From Kluyvera intermedia (lineage in GTDB: Bacteria; Pseudomonadota; Gammaproteobacteria; Enterobacterales; Enterobacteriaceae), in contig NZ_CP139986.1 of NCBI RefSeq assembly GCF_034424175.1, positions 4,278,001 to 4,342,000 of the forward strand: DNA of 64,000 nucleotides. Direction: 5' to 3'. Below the pieces are notes generated by a model. The model did no database searches. It had not been told where the DNA came from and saw only the letters and a program-made list of their open reading frames with translations. A program made the position numbers and the translations under genes. Below, piece by piece: positions 33,732 through 42,800 of the stretch (the first letter of the stretch is position 1; each line of letters begins with the position of its first letter).

Positions 33732-34607
33732 TCATAATTCACATTGCTGTAAATTTTGTCGCAATGGGCTGGATTTTAACTGATGAAACTGGGGGGCGAC
33801 CGCGGGCCATTCAATTAAGGACACCCAGTGCCCTTTTGCACGTAATGCGGTGGCGAATTTCACCTGCAAATCAAATGGCGTCACGCGATCCTGTAAATTA
33901 CCGATAATCAGTATATGGCGCTTGGGGTCGGCCACTATTCCACTTATATGTTCGAGGGGATCGTAAGGATTGGCCAGGCCATTAATATCTTTATCGCGCT
34001 GGCTTTTTTCACCACGAATAACCCGTAAGCGTTCAGCTCTTTCCAAAAGCCCATACGCACCTGAGGTCAAAATCGCGCAGCGAATATCCTGACGTCCCAA
34101 CGTTAATATTGCCGCTGCCGCCGTCGCGCCGCCGCTATGGCCGCTGAGAATAAAATTCTGCATCCCGTAGCGCTCACGTAAGCTCGTTAATGCCGCGTCA
34201 ACCGCCATAAACTCCGCACGCTGACGCCGCTTCGCATGATTACCGCTGGAACCATAAGTGCCCGGACGCGCCAGGATAATGACCGGTAAGCCTATCTTTT
34301 CAGAGAGTTTTTGCGCCTGAAGATTGAGTGCCTCAACCGTATTATTAGGAATGTCTGCGGGGTCACGACGCATCAGCGTATCCCGGTCGCCGGATAGCAC
34401 CACCACCACATTTTTCGCCGAGGTAAGATGGCCCGCGGAGAAATAGCGAATACAGGCGTTTCCACCCGCATAATTCACCCACAGCGCCTGCTGCTGAAGC
34501 GGGCACTGTGCTTCAACCGCTGGTTGATTCCAGAGAAGCGGCGGCGATGCCCATGCGGATAAGGAAATACTGAGACATAATATAAAAACAGCGATCCGTT
34601 TACGCAC
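33732..34607 (-). CDS. Exported alpha/beta hydrolase
   Basis: A 291-residue protein from GTG 34607, which has GGAG six bases upstream and opens a good signal peptide (VRKRIAVFILCLSISLSAWA). The longer frame to 34766 has no such signal and runs into the opposite gene. The alpha/beta-hydrolase nucleophile elbow is GHSGGA, with a plausible acid in GNLQDRVTPFD and a C-terminal His in QFHQL. Cysteines in the N-terminal third may pair in the periplasm. The substrate is unknown; linkage to the Mur/CapA fusion suggests hydrolysis, release or modification of a polymer. Confidence 0.78.
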   Translation of the reverse strand: MRKRIAVFILCLSISLSAWASPPLLWNQPAVEAQCPLQQQALWVNYAGGNACIRYFSAGHLTSAKNVVVVLSGDRDTLMRRDPADIPNNTVEALNLQAQKLSEKIGLPVIILARPGTYGSSGNHAKRRQRAEFMAVDAALTSLRERYGMQNFILSGHSGGATAAAAILTLGRQDIRCAILTSGAYGLLERAERLRVIRGEKSQRDKDINGLANPYDPLEHISGIVADPKRHILIIGNLQDRVTPFDLQVKFATALRAKGHWVSLIEWPAVAPQFHQLKSSPLRQNLQQCEL

Positions 34608-34729
34608 GTTCCACTCCAGTTCAACGTTGAATAAACATTTTCGACAGAATACACAAAGCGCCGGACATGGTGTTATTCTGGCCCGATAAAATGTTGTACA
34701 AGGATTGACTGGCGCAACAAGGAGAATAA

Positions 34730-36394
34730 ATGTCACTGAGTCATTTACTTGCGCAGACCCGGCCACAGGTCGAACAGCTTGGTATTGCCACGCAACCTGC
34801 TCCCTTCCCGGGATTTATTCTTTTTCTGAGCGCAAGCAATGGTCAGGAACGCGCCTTTACCACTTACGCCTGCGGCCAAACGCTGGACGAAGCCTGGCTG
34901 GCGGCGGCCAACGATTTACAGCGCTGGGAAAGCCAACAAACTACTGCTCCCGTTTGGCTGCGCGTCGATCTGGTCGATAAAATTCAGACCCTACGTTGGG
35001 ATCGCTTGCAGGAAAAACTGGCGCAAACCAAGCGTAATTACTTCCGCTTTGGTCTGAGTTTTACTCCCGATTTCCAGCACGCTATCCTCGAACAAGAAAT
35101 TAACGCCAATGCGCTGCTGTATGACGGCAATGAAGGCGTCGCTACGCCCAATGCCACCAACCTGGCACATTACGCACACTGGCGTTTTGCTACAACATTG
35201 CAGTGGCCCGAAAGCGCAGAACAGCTTATCTGGCGCTTCACCACCCGCAGCCTGGTTTGCGATGGCGATCAGGTCTATCCCATTGAATTTAGCGGACGTA
35301 ATGCCGGTTACCGCCGCCTGAACCATTGGCAGGAAGAGGCGCTCGAACCGATGATCTTCTCCGCCAGCGACTATCTGGCGCGCCAGGTGCAGGCCTCAGG
35401 GCGCTACGACTATGGCTGGTTCCCCTGCTTTGACCGGGCTATTCCAACCTACAACACCCTGCGCCATGCCAGCTCCACCTATGCGCTGCTGGAAGGCTGG
35501 GAGATCACACAAGATAAATCACAGTTTGCCGCCATTGAACGGGCGCTGCACGACCTCTCAACGTCACTGATTGAAACCCGCACTTTGCCAGATGGCAGCG
35601 ACGCAGACTTCCTTGTCGATACCGGCGGTGAAATTAAACTTGGCGGGAACGCGGTCTGCATCCTGGCAATGACCAAATATACCGAGCTGACCGGCGATAC
35701 GCGTTATCTGTCACAGATGGAACGGCTGGCCAACGGTATCGGGTTCATGCAAAAACCGGAGACCGGCGGATTCAATCATGTGCTGCACGCCGCCGATCTG
35801 TCGCTCAAAGCCGAACACCGTATTATTTATTACGATGGGGAAGCGGCCTTTGCGCTCATGCGCCTGTACGGACTGACCCAAACGCCGCGCTGGCTGGCCA
35901 TCGTCGAACGTGCCATGGAACATTTCATCGCCCAAAAACACTGGCAGGCGCACGATCACTGGCTAAGTTACTGCGTCAACGAATTAACGCTCTATCGTCC
36001 TGAACTGCGCTACTACCAGTTTGGCCTCGATAATGTGCGCGATCACCTCGACTTTGTTATCGAACGGGTAACCACTTACCCAACCCTGCTGGAGCTGATG
36101 ATGGCGGCGTCACGGATGCTGGCACGTCTGGCCGACTCAGAGCATCGCCACTTGCTGGATGATTTCGATATGGCGAAATTCGATTGGGCGCTAGAGTCGC
36201 GTGCTCGCTATCTTGCTAACGGTTTTTTCTGGCCGGAACTGGCGATGTTTTTCAAAAACCCGCCACGCATCGTCGGCAGTTTTTTCATTCGTCACCACAG
36301 CTTCCGGGTACGAATCGATGATGTAGAACACTACCTTTCCGGCTATGTTGCTTACCGCAAACACTGGCGTCATTCACATGGCGACACGGTGTAA
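34730..36394 (+). CDS. Predicted helical-toroid protein upstream of lapG, unknown function
   Basis: A 554-residue protein with no signal peptide. AAGGAG lies seven bases before the ATG. Residues about 1-200 form a mixed alpha/beta region ending in QVYPIEFSGRNAG. Residues about 205-545 look like an (alpha/alpha)6 toroid as in glycoside hydrolases and epimerases: aromatic-rich repeated helices with RYDYGWFPCFDRAIPTYNTL, GGEIKLGGNAVCILAM and KAEHRIIYYDGEAAFALMRL. These conserved-looking acidic and aromatic patches suggest a carbohydrate- or polymer-active site. I cannot assign a family with certainty. It is divergent from the hydrolase/CapA-fusion operon and overlaps lapG by 17 bp, linking polymer genes to the adhesin system. 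Confidence 0.6.
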   Translation: MSLSHLLAQTRPQVEQLGIATQPAPFPGFILFLSASNGQERAFTTYACGQTLDEAWLAAANDLQRWESQQTTAPVWLRVDLVDKIQTLRWDRLQEKLAQTKRNYFRFGLSFTPDFQHAILEQEINANALLYDGNEGVATPNATNLAHYAHWRFATTLQWPESAEQLIWRFTTRSLVCDGDQVYPIEFSGRNAGYRRLNHWQEEALEPMIFSASDYLARQVQASGRYDYGWFPCFDRAIPTYNTLRHASSTYALLEGWEITQDKSQFAAIERALHDLSTSLIETRTLPDGSDADFLVDTGGEIKLGGNAVCILAMTKYTELTGDTRYLSQMERLANGIGFMQKPETGGFNHVLHAADLSLKAEHRIIYYDGEAAFALMRLYGLTQTPRWLAIVERAMEHFIAQKHWQAHDHWLSYCVNELTLYRPELRYYQFGLDNVRDHLDFVIERVTTYPTLLELMMAASRMLARLADSEHRHLLDDFDMAKFDWALESRARYLANGFFWPELAMFFKNPPRIVGSFFIRHHSFRVRIDDVEHYLSGYVAYRKHWRHSHGDTV

Positions 36395-37109
36395 TACGTT
36401 GGGGTTTATCCTCTTTCAACGACACCACGTCCGGGATTTCTTTTCCCGCGAACGCTGGCTGCCGTTTTTTTTGGCGCTGCTGTTACTTGTTCCTCCGGAT
36501 TTAGGGGCAGGCTGGGATTTTAATACCATCAATTCGCGTACCCAGCGGCTTTATGGCCCGGCGACCCCGACTGCCCAGCGCAATATCGACGCCTGGGAAA
36601 CGTTGCTTAAACACCCTCCCCAAGGCAATATTCGAAATAAGCTAAACATCGTAAATCAGTTTTTTAATTCGCGGATACGCTTCGTTGATGATATTACGGT
36701 GTGGGGACAACAAGATTATTGGGCAACGCCAGTGGAAGCACTGCGTAAAGGCGCGGGCGATTGTGAAGACTATGCGTTGGCAAAATATTTTACCCTACGA
36801 GAATTGGGCGTTCCTGCCAGCCAATTAAGAATTACCTACGTTAAAGCATTACAATTAAATCAGGCACATATGGTTGTGACGTGGTACGCGACCCCAGATG
36901 CAATTCCGCTGGTTCTGGATAATCTCAAGCCCGCCATATTACCCGCTACCGCGCGCAGCGATCTGCTTCCCGTTTATTCCTTCAACGGAGAAGGGTTATG
37001 GATCCCGCAGGCCAGCGGCAGCAAGCGCGTAGGCGACAGTACCAAACTCTCCCGTTGGCAGGATCTTCTCACCAGGATGCGTGCAGAAGGATTTGTAATT
37101 AATGAATAG
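36378..37109 (+). CDS. lapG: LapG: periplasmic cysteine protease releasing the adhesin
   Basis: A 243-residue bacterial transglutaminase-like cysteine protease. The catalytic triad is visible as C129 (GDCEDYA), H164 (QAHMVV) and D181 (VLDN), with the calcium-binding acidic residues beside the Cys. A hydrophobic segment at about 28-40 exports it to the periplasm. LapG cuts the N-terminus of LapA-type adhesins after a di-alanine unless LapD holds it. The start is uncertain: 36378 and 36345 are both in frame and neither has a good ribosome site, consistent with coupling to the upstream gene. lapD follows after 9 bp. Confidence 0.9.
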   Translation: MATRCNTLGFILFQRHHVRDFFSRERWLPFFLALLLLVPPDLGAGWDFNTINSRTQRLYGPATPTAQRNIDAWETLLKHPPQGNIRNKLNIVNQFFNSRIRFVDDITVWGQQDYWATPVEALRKGAGDCEDYALAKYFTLRELGVPASQLRITYVKALQLNQAHMVVTWYATPDAIPLVLDNLKPAILPATARSDLLPVYSFNGEGLWIPQASGSKRVGDSTKLSRWQDLLTRMRAEGFVINE

Positions 37110-37118
37110 GAAGCAGAC

Positions 37119-39065
37119 ATGTCACTTTATAAACAGCTACTGATTGGCATCTGCCTGTTTACGCTGACGATTTTCTGCGGCAATTTTTTTGCCACACTGG
37201 AAAGCTCACGCGAGCAATATCATAACCAGCTGAGCGCCCATGCCCAGGATGCCGCCACGGCACTCGGTCTTTCTCTGACCGCAAATATTGACGATCCGGT
37301 GATGACTGAGTTGATGGTGAACTCCATTTTCGACAGCGGTTATTTCTATCGCATTCGGGTCATTGATATCAAAAGCGGTAAGCCGATTATTGAACGGCAA
37401 AACGTGCCACCAAGCGCCAACGTCCCCGGCTGGTTTGCCCGTATGGTGCAGCTAAACCCAGGCCAGGGTGAAGCCATGGTGATGCGCGGTTGGACACAGG
37501 CCGCTCGCGTTGAAGTGATAAGCCACCCGATGTTTGCGCTAACGCGCCTGTGGGAAAGTCTCGTCGCCAGTTTCCTGTGGCTGACCGGCTGTAGCGCTCT
37601 GTGCATCCTTGGGGCGATGCTTCTGTTGCGTCATCGTCTTCGCCCGCTCAATTATATCGTTGAACAGGCGATGGCTATCAGCCGCCGCGAGTTCCTGAGT
37701 CTGCCAGCGCTGCCTAAAACGCCAGAACTTCGCCGAGTGGTGGAAGCGACCAACATGATGGTCACTCAGTTAAAAGCGCTGTTCAGCGAACAGGCAAAAC
37801 GCACCGAAAGCCTGCGTCAAGAGGCCTATAACGACAGTCTGACTGGCCTGAACAACCGCCGCGCATTCGACATGAAACTCCTCACCAAACTGAGTGATGA
37901 AGACCATGCCGACGGCAATCTGATACTGCTTCGTGTACAGGACCTGATGGGGCTTAACCAACGTTTAGGCGGCGCGAATACCGATAAACTGCTGAAGTCC
38001 GTCACTGATATTCTCAACAACCTACAACAGCGTTTCTTCCACAGTGAAGGCTTTGTCGCCCGCATACGCGGCGGCGAGTTCGCCATCATCACCGCGCCAG
38101 TGTTAGCCACTGAAATGGAGAGTTTTGCGAGCGCCCTCAATACCCAGCTCAAAGCGTTGTACGAAACGGGATTAAGCGACGTGAATCCGGTAGCGCACTT
38201 TGCTGAGATCTCCTTCCGCTTTGGCGATTCACCACAGACAATCCTGCGACAGGCAGACCAGATTCTGGTTGCCGCTGAAGCCGATATGCGTACCTTTGTC
38301 GATCCTGAAAACGTCGAAAAACTGGCGCCGGATGAAGACCATCATCACTGGCATCAGCGTCTGAGCGCCATTCTGGATAAAGAAGCGTTCGAGCTATATT
38401 CCCAACCCGTTTATCAATGCAATGATCAACATATTGTTTTACACCGAAAAATTCTGGCGCGTATTAAAACCGAGGATGGCGAGATTATTCCAGCGGGCCG
38501 CTTTATTCCGTGGGTTCGCCGTCTGGCGCTAGGCCGACGTATGGATGTGGTGATGTTAAAGCAGACGCTCCGCGCGATGGAAAGTACCACTCACGCCTTT
38601 GCGCTGAGTATCAGCGGGGAGAGCGTGGCGGACGATGAGAGCCTCAATGCCCTGCTCCAGCCGCTTAAATCCGCGCGCCACCTAACCTCAAGATTGACGC
38701 TTGAACTCGACGAAAACGAACTGCCCGATCCGGAACGCGTTAGCGTGCTGGTGAAAAAGTTGCAGGATCTCGGCTGTGGCCTCGGCATCCAGCACTTCGG
38801 GGGCCGCTTCCATCTCATTGGTAACCTGCCTCAGTGGGGGCTTGCCTGGATCAAAGTGGACGGTGGGTACATTCATCGTATTGACGAAGAAGACGATAAA
38901 AAGCTATTTATCGAAGCCATCTACTGGGCGACACGGCAGATCAACCTGCCGCTTATCGCCGAACGTGTGGAAACAGAGGGTGAGCTAGCGGTACTGGAAA
39001 AAATAGGTCTGTACGGTGCAATGGGGCGTTATTTCAGCGACGCCAGCACGCTAGATCCTAAATAA
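37119..39065 (+). CDS. lapD: LapD: c-di-GMP receptor with degenerate GGDEF and EAL domains
   Basis: A 648-residue inner-membrane protein: first membrane helix about 5-26, periplasmic LapD/MoxY-type domain to about 148, second helix 150-170, HAMP, GGDEF about 235-390 and EAL about 405-645. The GGDEF site is RGGEF (317-321) and the EAL start lacks the catalytic Glu-x-Leu (YSQPVYQ), so it binds and does not make or degrade c-di-GMP. With c-di-GMP bound, LapD sequesters LapG and the adhesin stays on the surface. It follows lapG in the same operon with AGGAAG upstream. Confidence 0.93.
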   Translation: MSLYKQLLIGICLFTLTIFCGNFFATLESSREQYHNQLSAHAQDAATALGLSLTANIDDPVMTELMVNSIFDSGYFYRIRVIDIKSGKPIIERQNVPPSANVPGWFARMVQLNPGQGEAMVMRGWTQAARVEVISHPMFALTRLWESLVASFLWLTGCSALCILGAMLLLRHRLRPLNYIVEQAMAISRREFLSLPALPKTPELRRVVEATNMMVTQLKALFSEQAKRTESLRQEAYNDSLTGLNNRRAFDMKLLTKLSDEDHADGNLILLRVQDLMGLNQRLGGANTDKLLKSVTDILNNLQQRFFHSEGFVARIRGGEFAIITAPVLATEMESFASALNTQLKALYETGLSDVNPVAHFAEISFRFGDSPQTILRQADQILVAAEADMRTFVDPENVEKLAPDEDHHHWHQRLSAILDKEAFELYSQPVYQCNDQHIVLHRKILARIKTEDGEIIPAGRFIPWVRRLALGRRMDVVMLKQTLRAMESTTHAFALSISGESVADDESLNALLQPLKSARHLTSRLTLELDENELPDPERVSVLVKKLQDLGCGLGIQHFGGRFHLIGNLPQWGLAWIKVDGGYIHRIDEEDDKKLFIEAIYWATRQINLPLIAERVETEGELAVLEKIGLYGAMGRYFSDASTLDPK

Positions 39066-39135
39066 TTTGCGCTGCTGTCATTAGACCTGCAACGTGAAGT
39101 ATGGCGGGCATACAATAAATCTCAGGAGAGCAACC

Positions 39136-39477
39136 ATGCATTTTATCGAACGCGATGGTGAAGGACGGATCGTGCGGGTTGAAGCCGTTGAATTCAGCGG
39201 CATGACGGAAAGAAGCGAGAATTTAACGCCAGAAATCAGCGAATGAATTAAAGTGGAAGGCATCCGCGCCGCGACATTACAGCAGCTCCAGCAGAGCGAT
39301 CTGGACATGGTTCGTGTGCTGGAAGACCTTATTGAAGTCCTGATGAGTAAGGGCGTCATCAGTATTACTGACCTGCCACCAGCCGCGCAAAATAAACTGT
39401 TGAACCGCGCCCAGGCACGTCAAACGCTCAGCGGTCTGGAAGGACTTATTGGCGATGATGATGAAAGACTCATCTAA
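39136..39477 (+). pseudogene. Tryptophan-synthase-beta-like small protein, interrupted by an in-frame TGA
   Basis: From the ATG at 39136 (good AGGAG upstream) the frame reads MHFIERDGEGRIVRVEAVEF.. for 36 codons, then TGA at 39244-39246, then continues open for 76 codons (IKVEGIRAATLQQLQQSDLD..). Both halves match one short family annotated as tryptophan synthase subunit beta-like, in which a tryptophan (TGG) would be plausible at the stop. Actual catalytic similarity to TrpB is not evident. It may be a recent nonsense mutation, a sequencing error, or two separate products; a GTG at 39253 could start the second part. It follows lapD by 70 bp. Confidence 0.7.
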
Positions 39478-39495
39478 TCATTCGTATTATTAACT

Positions 39496-39525
39496 ATTTC
39501 AGGCGTAAAATAGTACGCCTGAAAT
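39496..39525 (+). terminator. Strong hairpin after the lapD-linked gene
   Basis: A perfect 12-bp stem (ATTTCAGGCGTA / TACGCCTGAAAT) with a six-base loop, 19 bp after the stop. No T-run follows, so it may be a weak terminator or an mRNA-end stabiliser. Confidence 0.6.
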
Positions 39526-39807
39526 ATCATTAGCTCCCTAACCATGCTTTTTTAATTCCTCTCTCCCTACCAATATTTCACAAGACATTTAGATTGAAAC
39601 CACATTAAAATCAAAGAATATATTCCTCCTCCGTAATAACCTCGTAAGAGGTTATAAATATTGCATATTGCTGATGTTTTTCAGTGAAAATATAAGTCAA
39701 ATTAATCTATCCAACTGAATTACATCGAATAGATCAACAATAGATGCAATCTTTTATTTGTGATTTTGCAGTTAAGGAAGAACTGCAAACACCGTGGGGA
39801 GTGTCAT
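39526..39807 (+). promoter_or_regulatory. AT-rich control region and leader of the adhesin gene
   Basis: This gap between lapD-linked genes and lapA is clearly more AT-rich than its surroundings. It holds an inverted repeat at 39636-39655 (ATAACCTC-GTAA-GAGGTTAT) and a hairpin just before the ribosome site at 39766-39788 (TTGCAGTT / AACTGCAA). The ribosome site GGGGAG lies six bases before the lapA ATG. I cannot fix the promoter; AT-rich adhesin promoters are often H-NS bound, which is inference. Confidence 0.5.
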
Positions 39808-42800
39808 ATGAGCGGTATAGCCGGAACAATAAAAACCATCATTGGGCAGGTTTTTGCCATTGCGCCTGACGGGAGTCGCCGTTTATTGGTAGAGGGCGAC
39901 AAAATCCAGACTGGCGAGCAGATTGAGACAGGCGCAAACGGCGCCGTCACCCTGACACTCTCGAATGGGAAAACGTTCGATCTCGGGCGCGATAGCCACT
40001 GGGAAGGCGAGCATAATCTCTCACCAACCCCCTCTTCTACGGATCAAACGGATATTGCTGCCATTCAGCAAGCGATAGCCGACGGTCAGGATCCAACACA
40101 ACTTCTGGAAGCCACCGCCGCTGGCCCGCAATCCCCAACCGGGAGCGGCGAACCCGGCGCTGGTGGCGCGCACACGCACGTTATCCTCGACCTGACTGGC
40201 GAGATTGTCGATCCCACCGCTGGCTACCCCACCCAAGGTCTGGACTTCCCCGATACCCCGGTAGCGGAAGAACTCACGATTCTGAATAACGCGGACGCGG
40301 ATAATTCGCGTGATGATGGGGACGCCGATGCTGATGCGGACGCCGATTCCGATGCGGATGCAGATGCGGATGCCGACGCTGATGCCGATGCCGATGCGGA
40401 CGCCGATTCCGACGCGGACGCTGATGCAGATGCGGATTCAGATGCGGACGCCGACGCCGATTCTGATGCGGACGCCGATTCCGACGCGGATGCAGACGCA
40501 GACGCGGACGCCGATGCGGATGCGGATGCGGATGCAGATTCCGACGCAGATGCGGATGCAGATGCAGATGCGGATTCAGACGCAGACGCGGATGCGGATT
40601 CCGACGCGGACGCCGATTCCGACGCAGATGCGGATGCTGATTCCGATTCGGACGCGGATGCAGATGCAGATGCAGATGCAGATGCTGATGCTGATGCGGA
40701 TTCCGATGCAGACGCAGACGCAGATGCGGATGCCGACGCGGATTCAGATGCCGATGCTGACGCCGATGCAGATTCCGATGCTGACGCCGATGCAGATGCG
40801 GATGCGGATGCAGATTCCGACGCGGACGCCGATGCCGACGCGGATGCAGACGCAGACGCGGACGCGGATGCAGACGCGGATGCAGATTCCGATGCAGACG
40901 CCGATGCAGACGCGGACGCAGATGCCGATGCTGACGCAGATGCCGATGCTGACGCAGATGCCGATGCTGACGCAGATGCCGATGCGGACGCAGATTCCGA
41001 TGCGGATGCAGACGCGGACGCGGATGCAGATGCGGATTCCGATGCAGACGCGGACGCTGATGCGGACGCTGATGCGGATGCGGATGCGGATGCGGATGCG
41101 GATGCCGATGCGGACGCCGATGCAGATTCCGACGCAGATGCAGATTCCGACGCAGATGCTGATTCCGACGCAGATGCTGATGCGGATTCAGACGCGGATG
41201 CGGATTCAGACGCAGATGCTGATGCGGATTCCGACGCGGACGCCGATGCTGACGCCGATTCCGACGCAGATGCGGATGCTGATTCCGATGCAGACGCCGA
41301 CGCAGACGCAGATGCGGATGCCGACGCGGATTCAGATGCCGATGCTGACGCCGATGCAGATGCTGATGCAGATGCGGATGCTGATGCAGATTCCGACGCA
41401 GACGCCGATGCTGACGCAGATGCCGATGCAGATTCCGACGCAGATGCCGATGCAGATTCCGACGCAGATGCCGACGCGGATGCAGATTCCGACGCAGACG
41501 CCGATGCGGATGCAGATTCCGACGCAGACGCCGATGCGGATGCAGATTCCGACGCGGATGCTGATGCCGACGCGGATTCCGATGCTGACGCAGATTCCGA
41601 TGCAGATTCCGACGCGGACGCAGATTCCGACGCGGACGCCGATGCGGATGCAGATTCCGACGCGGATGCCGATGCGGATGCTGACGCGGATGCGGATTCA
41701 GACGCCGACGCAGATTCCGATGCTGATGCTGATGCAGATGCAGATGCAGATTCCGACGCAGACGCGGATGCCGATGCCGATGCTGACGCAGATGCCGATG
41801 CAGATTCCGACGCAGATGCCGATGCGGATGCAGATTCCGACGCGGATTCCGACGCCGACGCAGACGCCGATGCAGATGCCGATGCGGATGCTGACGCGGA
41901 CGCCGATGCAGATTCCGACGCAGATGCCGATTCCGACGCGGACGCCGATGCGGATGCCGATTCCGATGCTGACGCGGATGCAGACGCCGATGCTGACGCA
42001 GATTCCGACGCAGATTCCGACGCAGACGCCGATGCGGATGCCGATTCCGACGCGGATGCAGATGCCGACGCGGACGCGGATGCTGACGCAGATTCCGACG
42101 CGGATGCTGACGCAGATTCCGACGCGGATGCTGACGCCGATGCAGACGCAGATTCCGACGCGGATGCTGACGCCGATGCAGATGCCGATGCTGACGCCGA
42201 TGCAGATGCCGACGCGGATGCCGATGCAGATGCCGACGCGGATGCTGACGCCGATGCAGATGCCGACGCCGATGCAGACGCAGATTCCGACGCCGACATC
42301 ACCCTAAACATCGACTTCACCGCCTCAACCGGTACAAAAGTCTCTGAAGTAAACGGCGGCAGTAAAGATCCCAGCGGCAACGGTTTCGATGTTGATAGCA
42401 ACGGGATGATCACATCCGTGGGTGAAAACGTGGTGCTCTGGGTTTCTAAGGGCGATGTTGGGAAGTATGTTTCCAGCGATATCCCTGCCGCCAATATTCA
42501 CTATTACACCCAGGGGAATGCCAGCGGCACTGCGGGTAAGAGCGATATTTTCGTGCTGCACGAAGGCAGTACTTACACCCAGGGCGATAATACACAGCAC
42601 GCCATGAACGCGGTGAACGGCAACCGGGAATCCACCACGAGCAGCGCGCACGACTATATCTTCGTTGCGGGCGCGTCGGCCTGGAGTTCGTCGGCAGGCT
42701 CGGCAAACATCAACAACAGCATTAACTATTACGAAAGCGTCAACGTCACGATTGGCAATAAAACCTACGGTGGCAATAACCGGGTATCAGACGTTATCTC

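Noticed and set aside
40310..42307. A 665-codon open frame in another plus-strand frame rich in Met, Arg, Thr and Pro
   Set aside because: A by-product of the same hexamer repeats; no start signal or biological composition.
40224..42494. A 756-codon open frame on the minus strand rich in Ser, Ala and Glu, inside lapA
   Set aside because: It is the reverse reading of the GAY-GCN repeats, which lack stop codons on that strand. No ribosome site or family match; the plus frame has the retention module, cleavage site and exporter genes.
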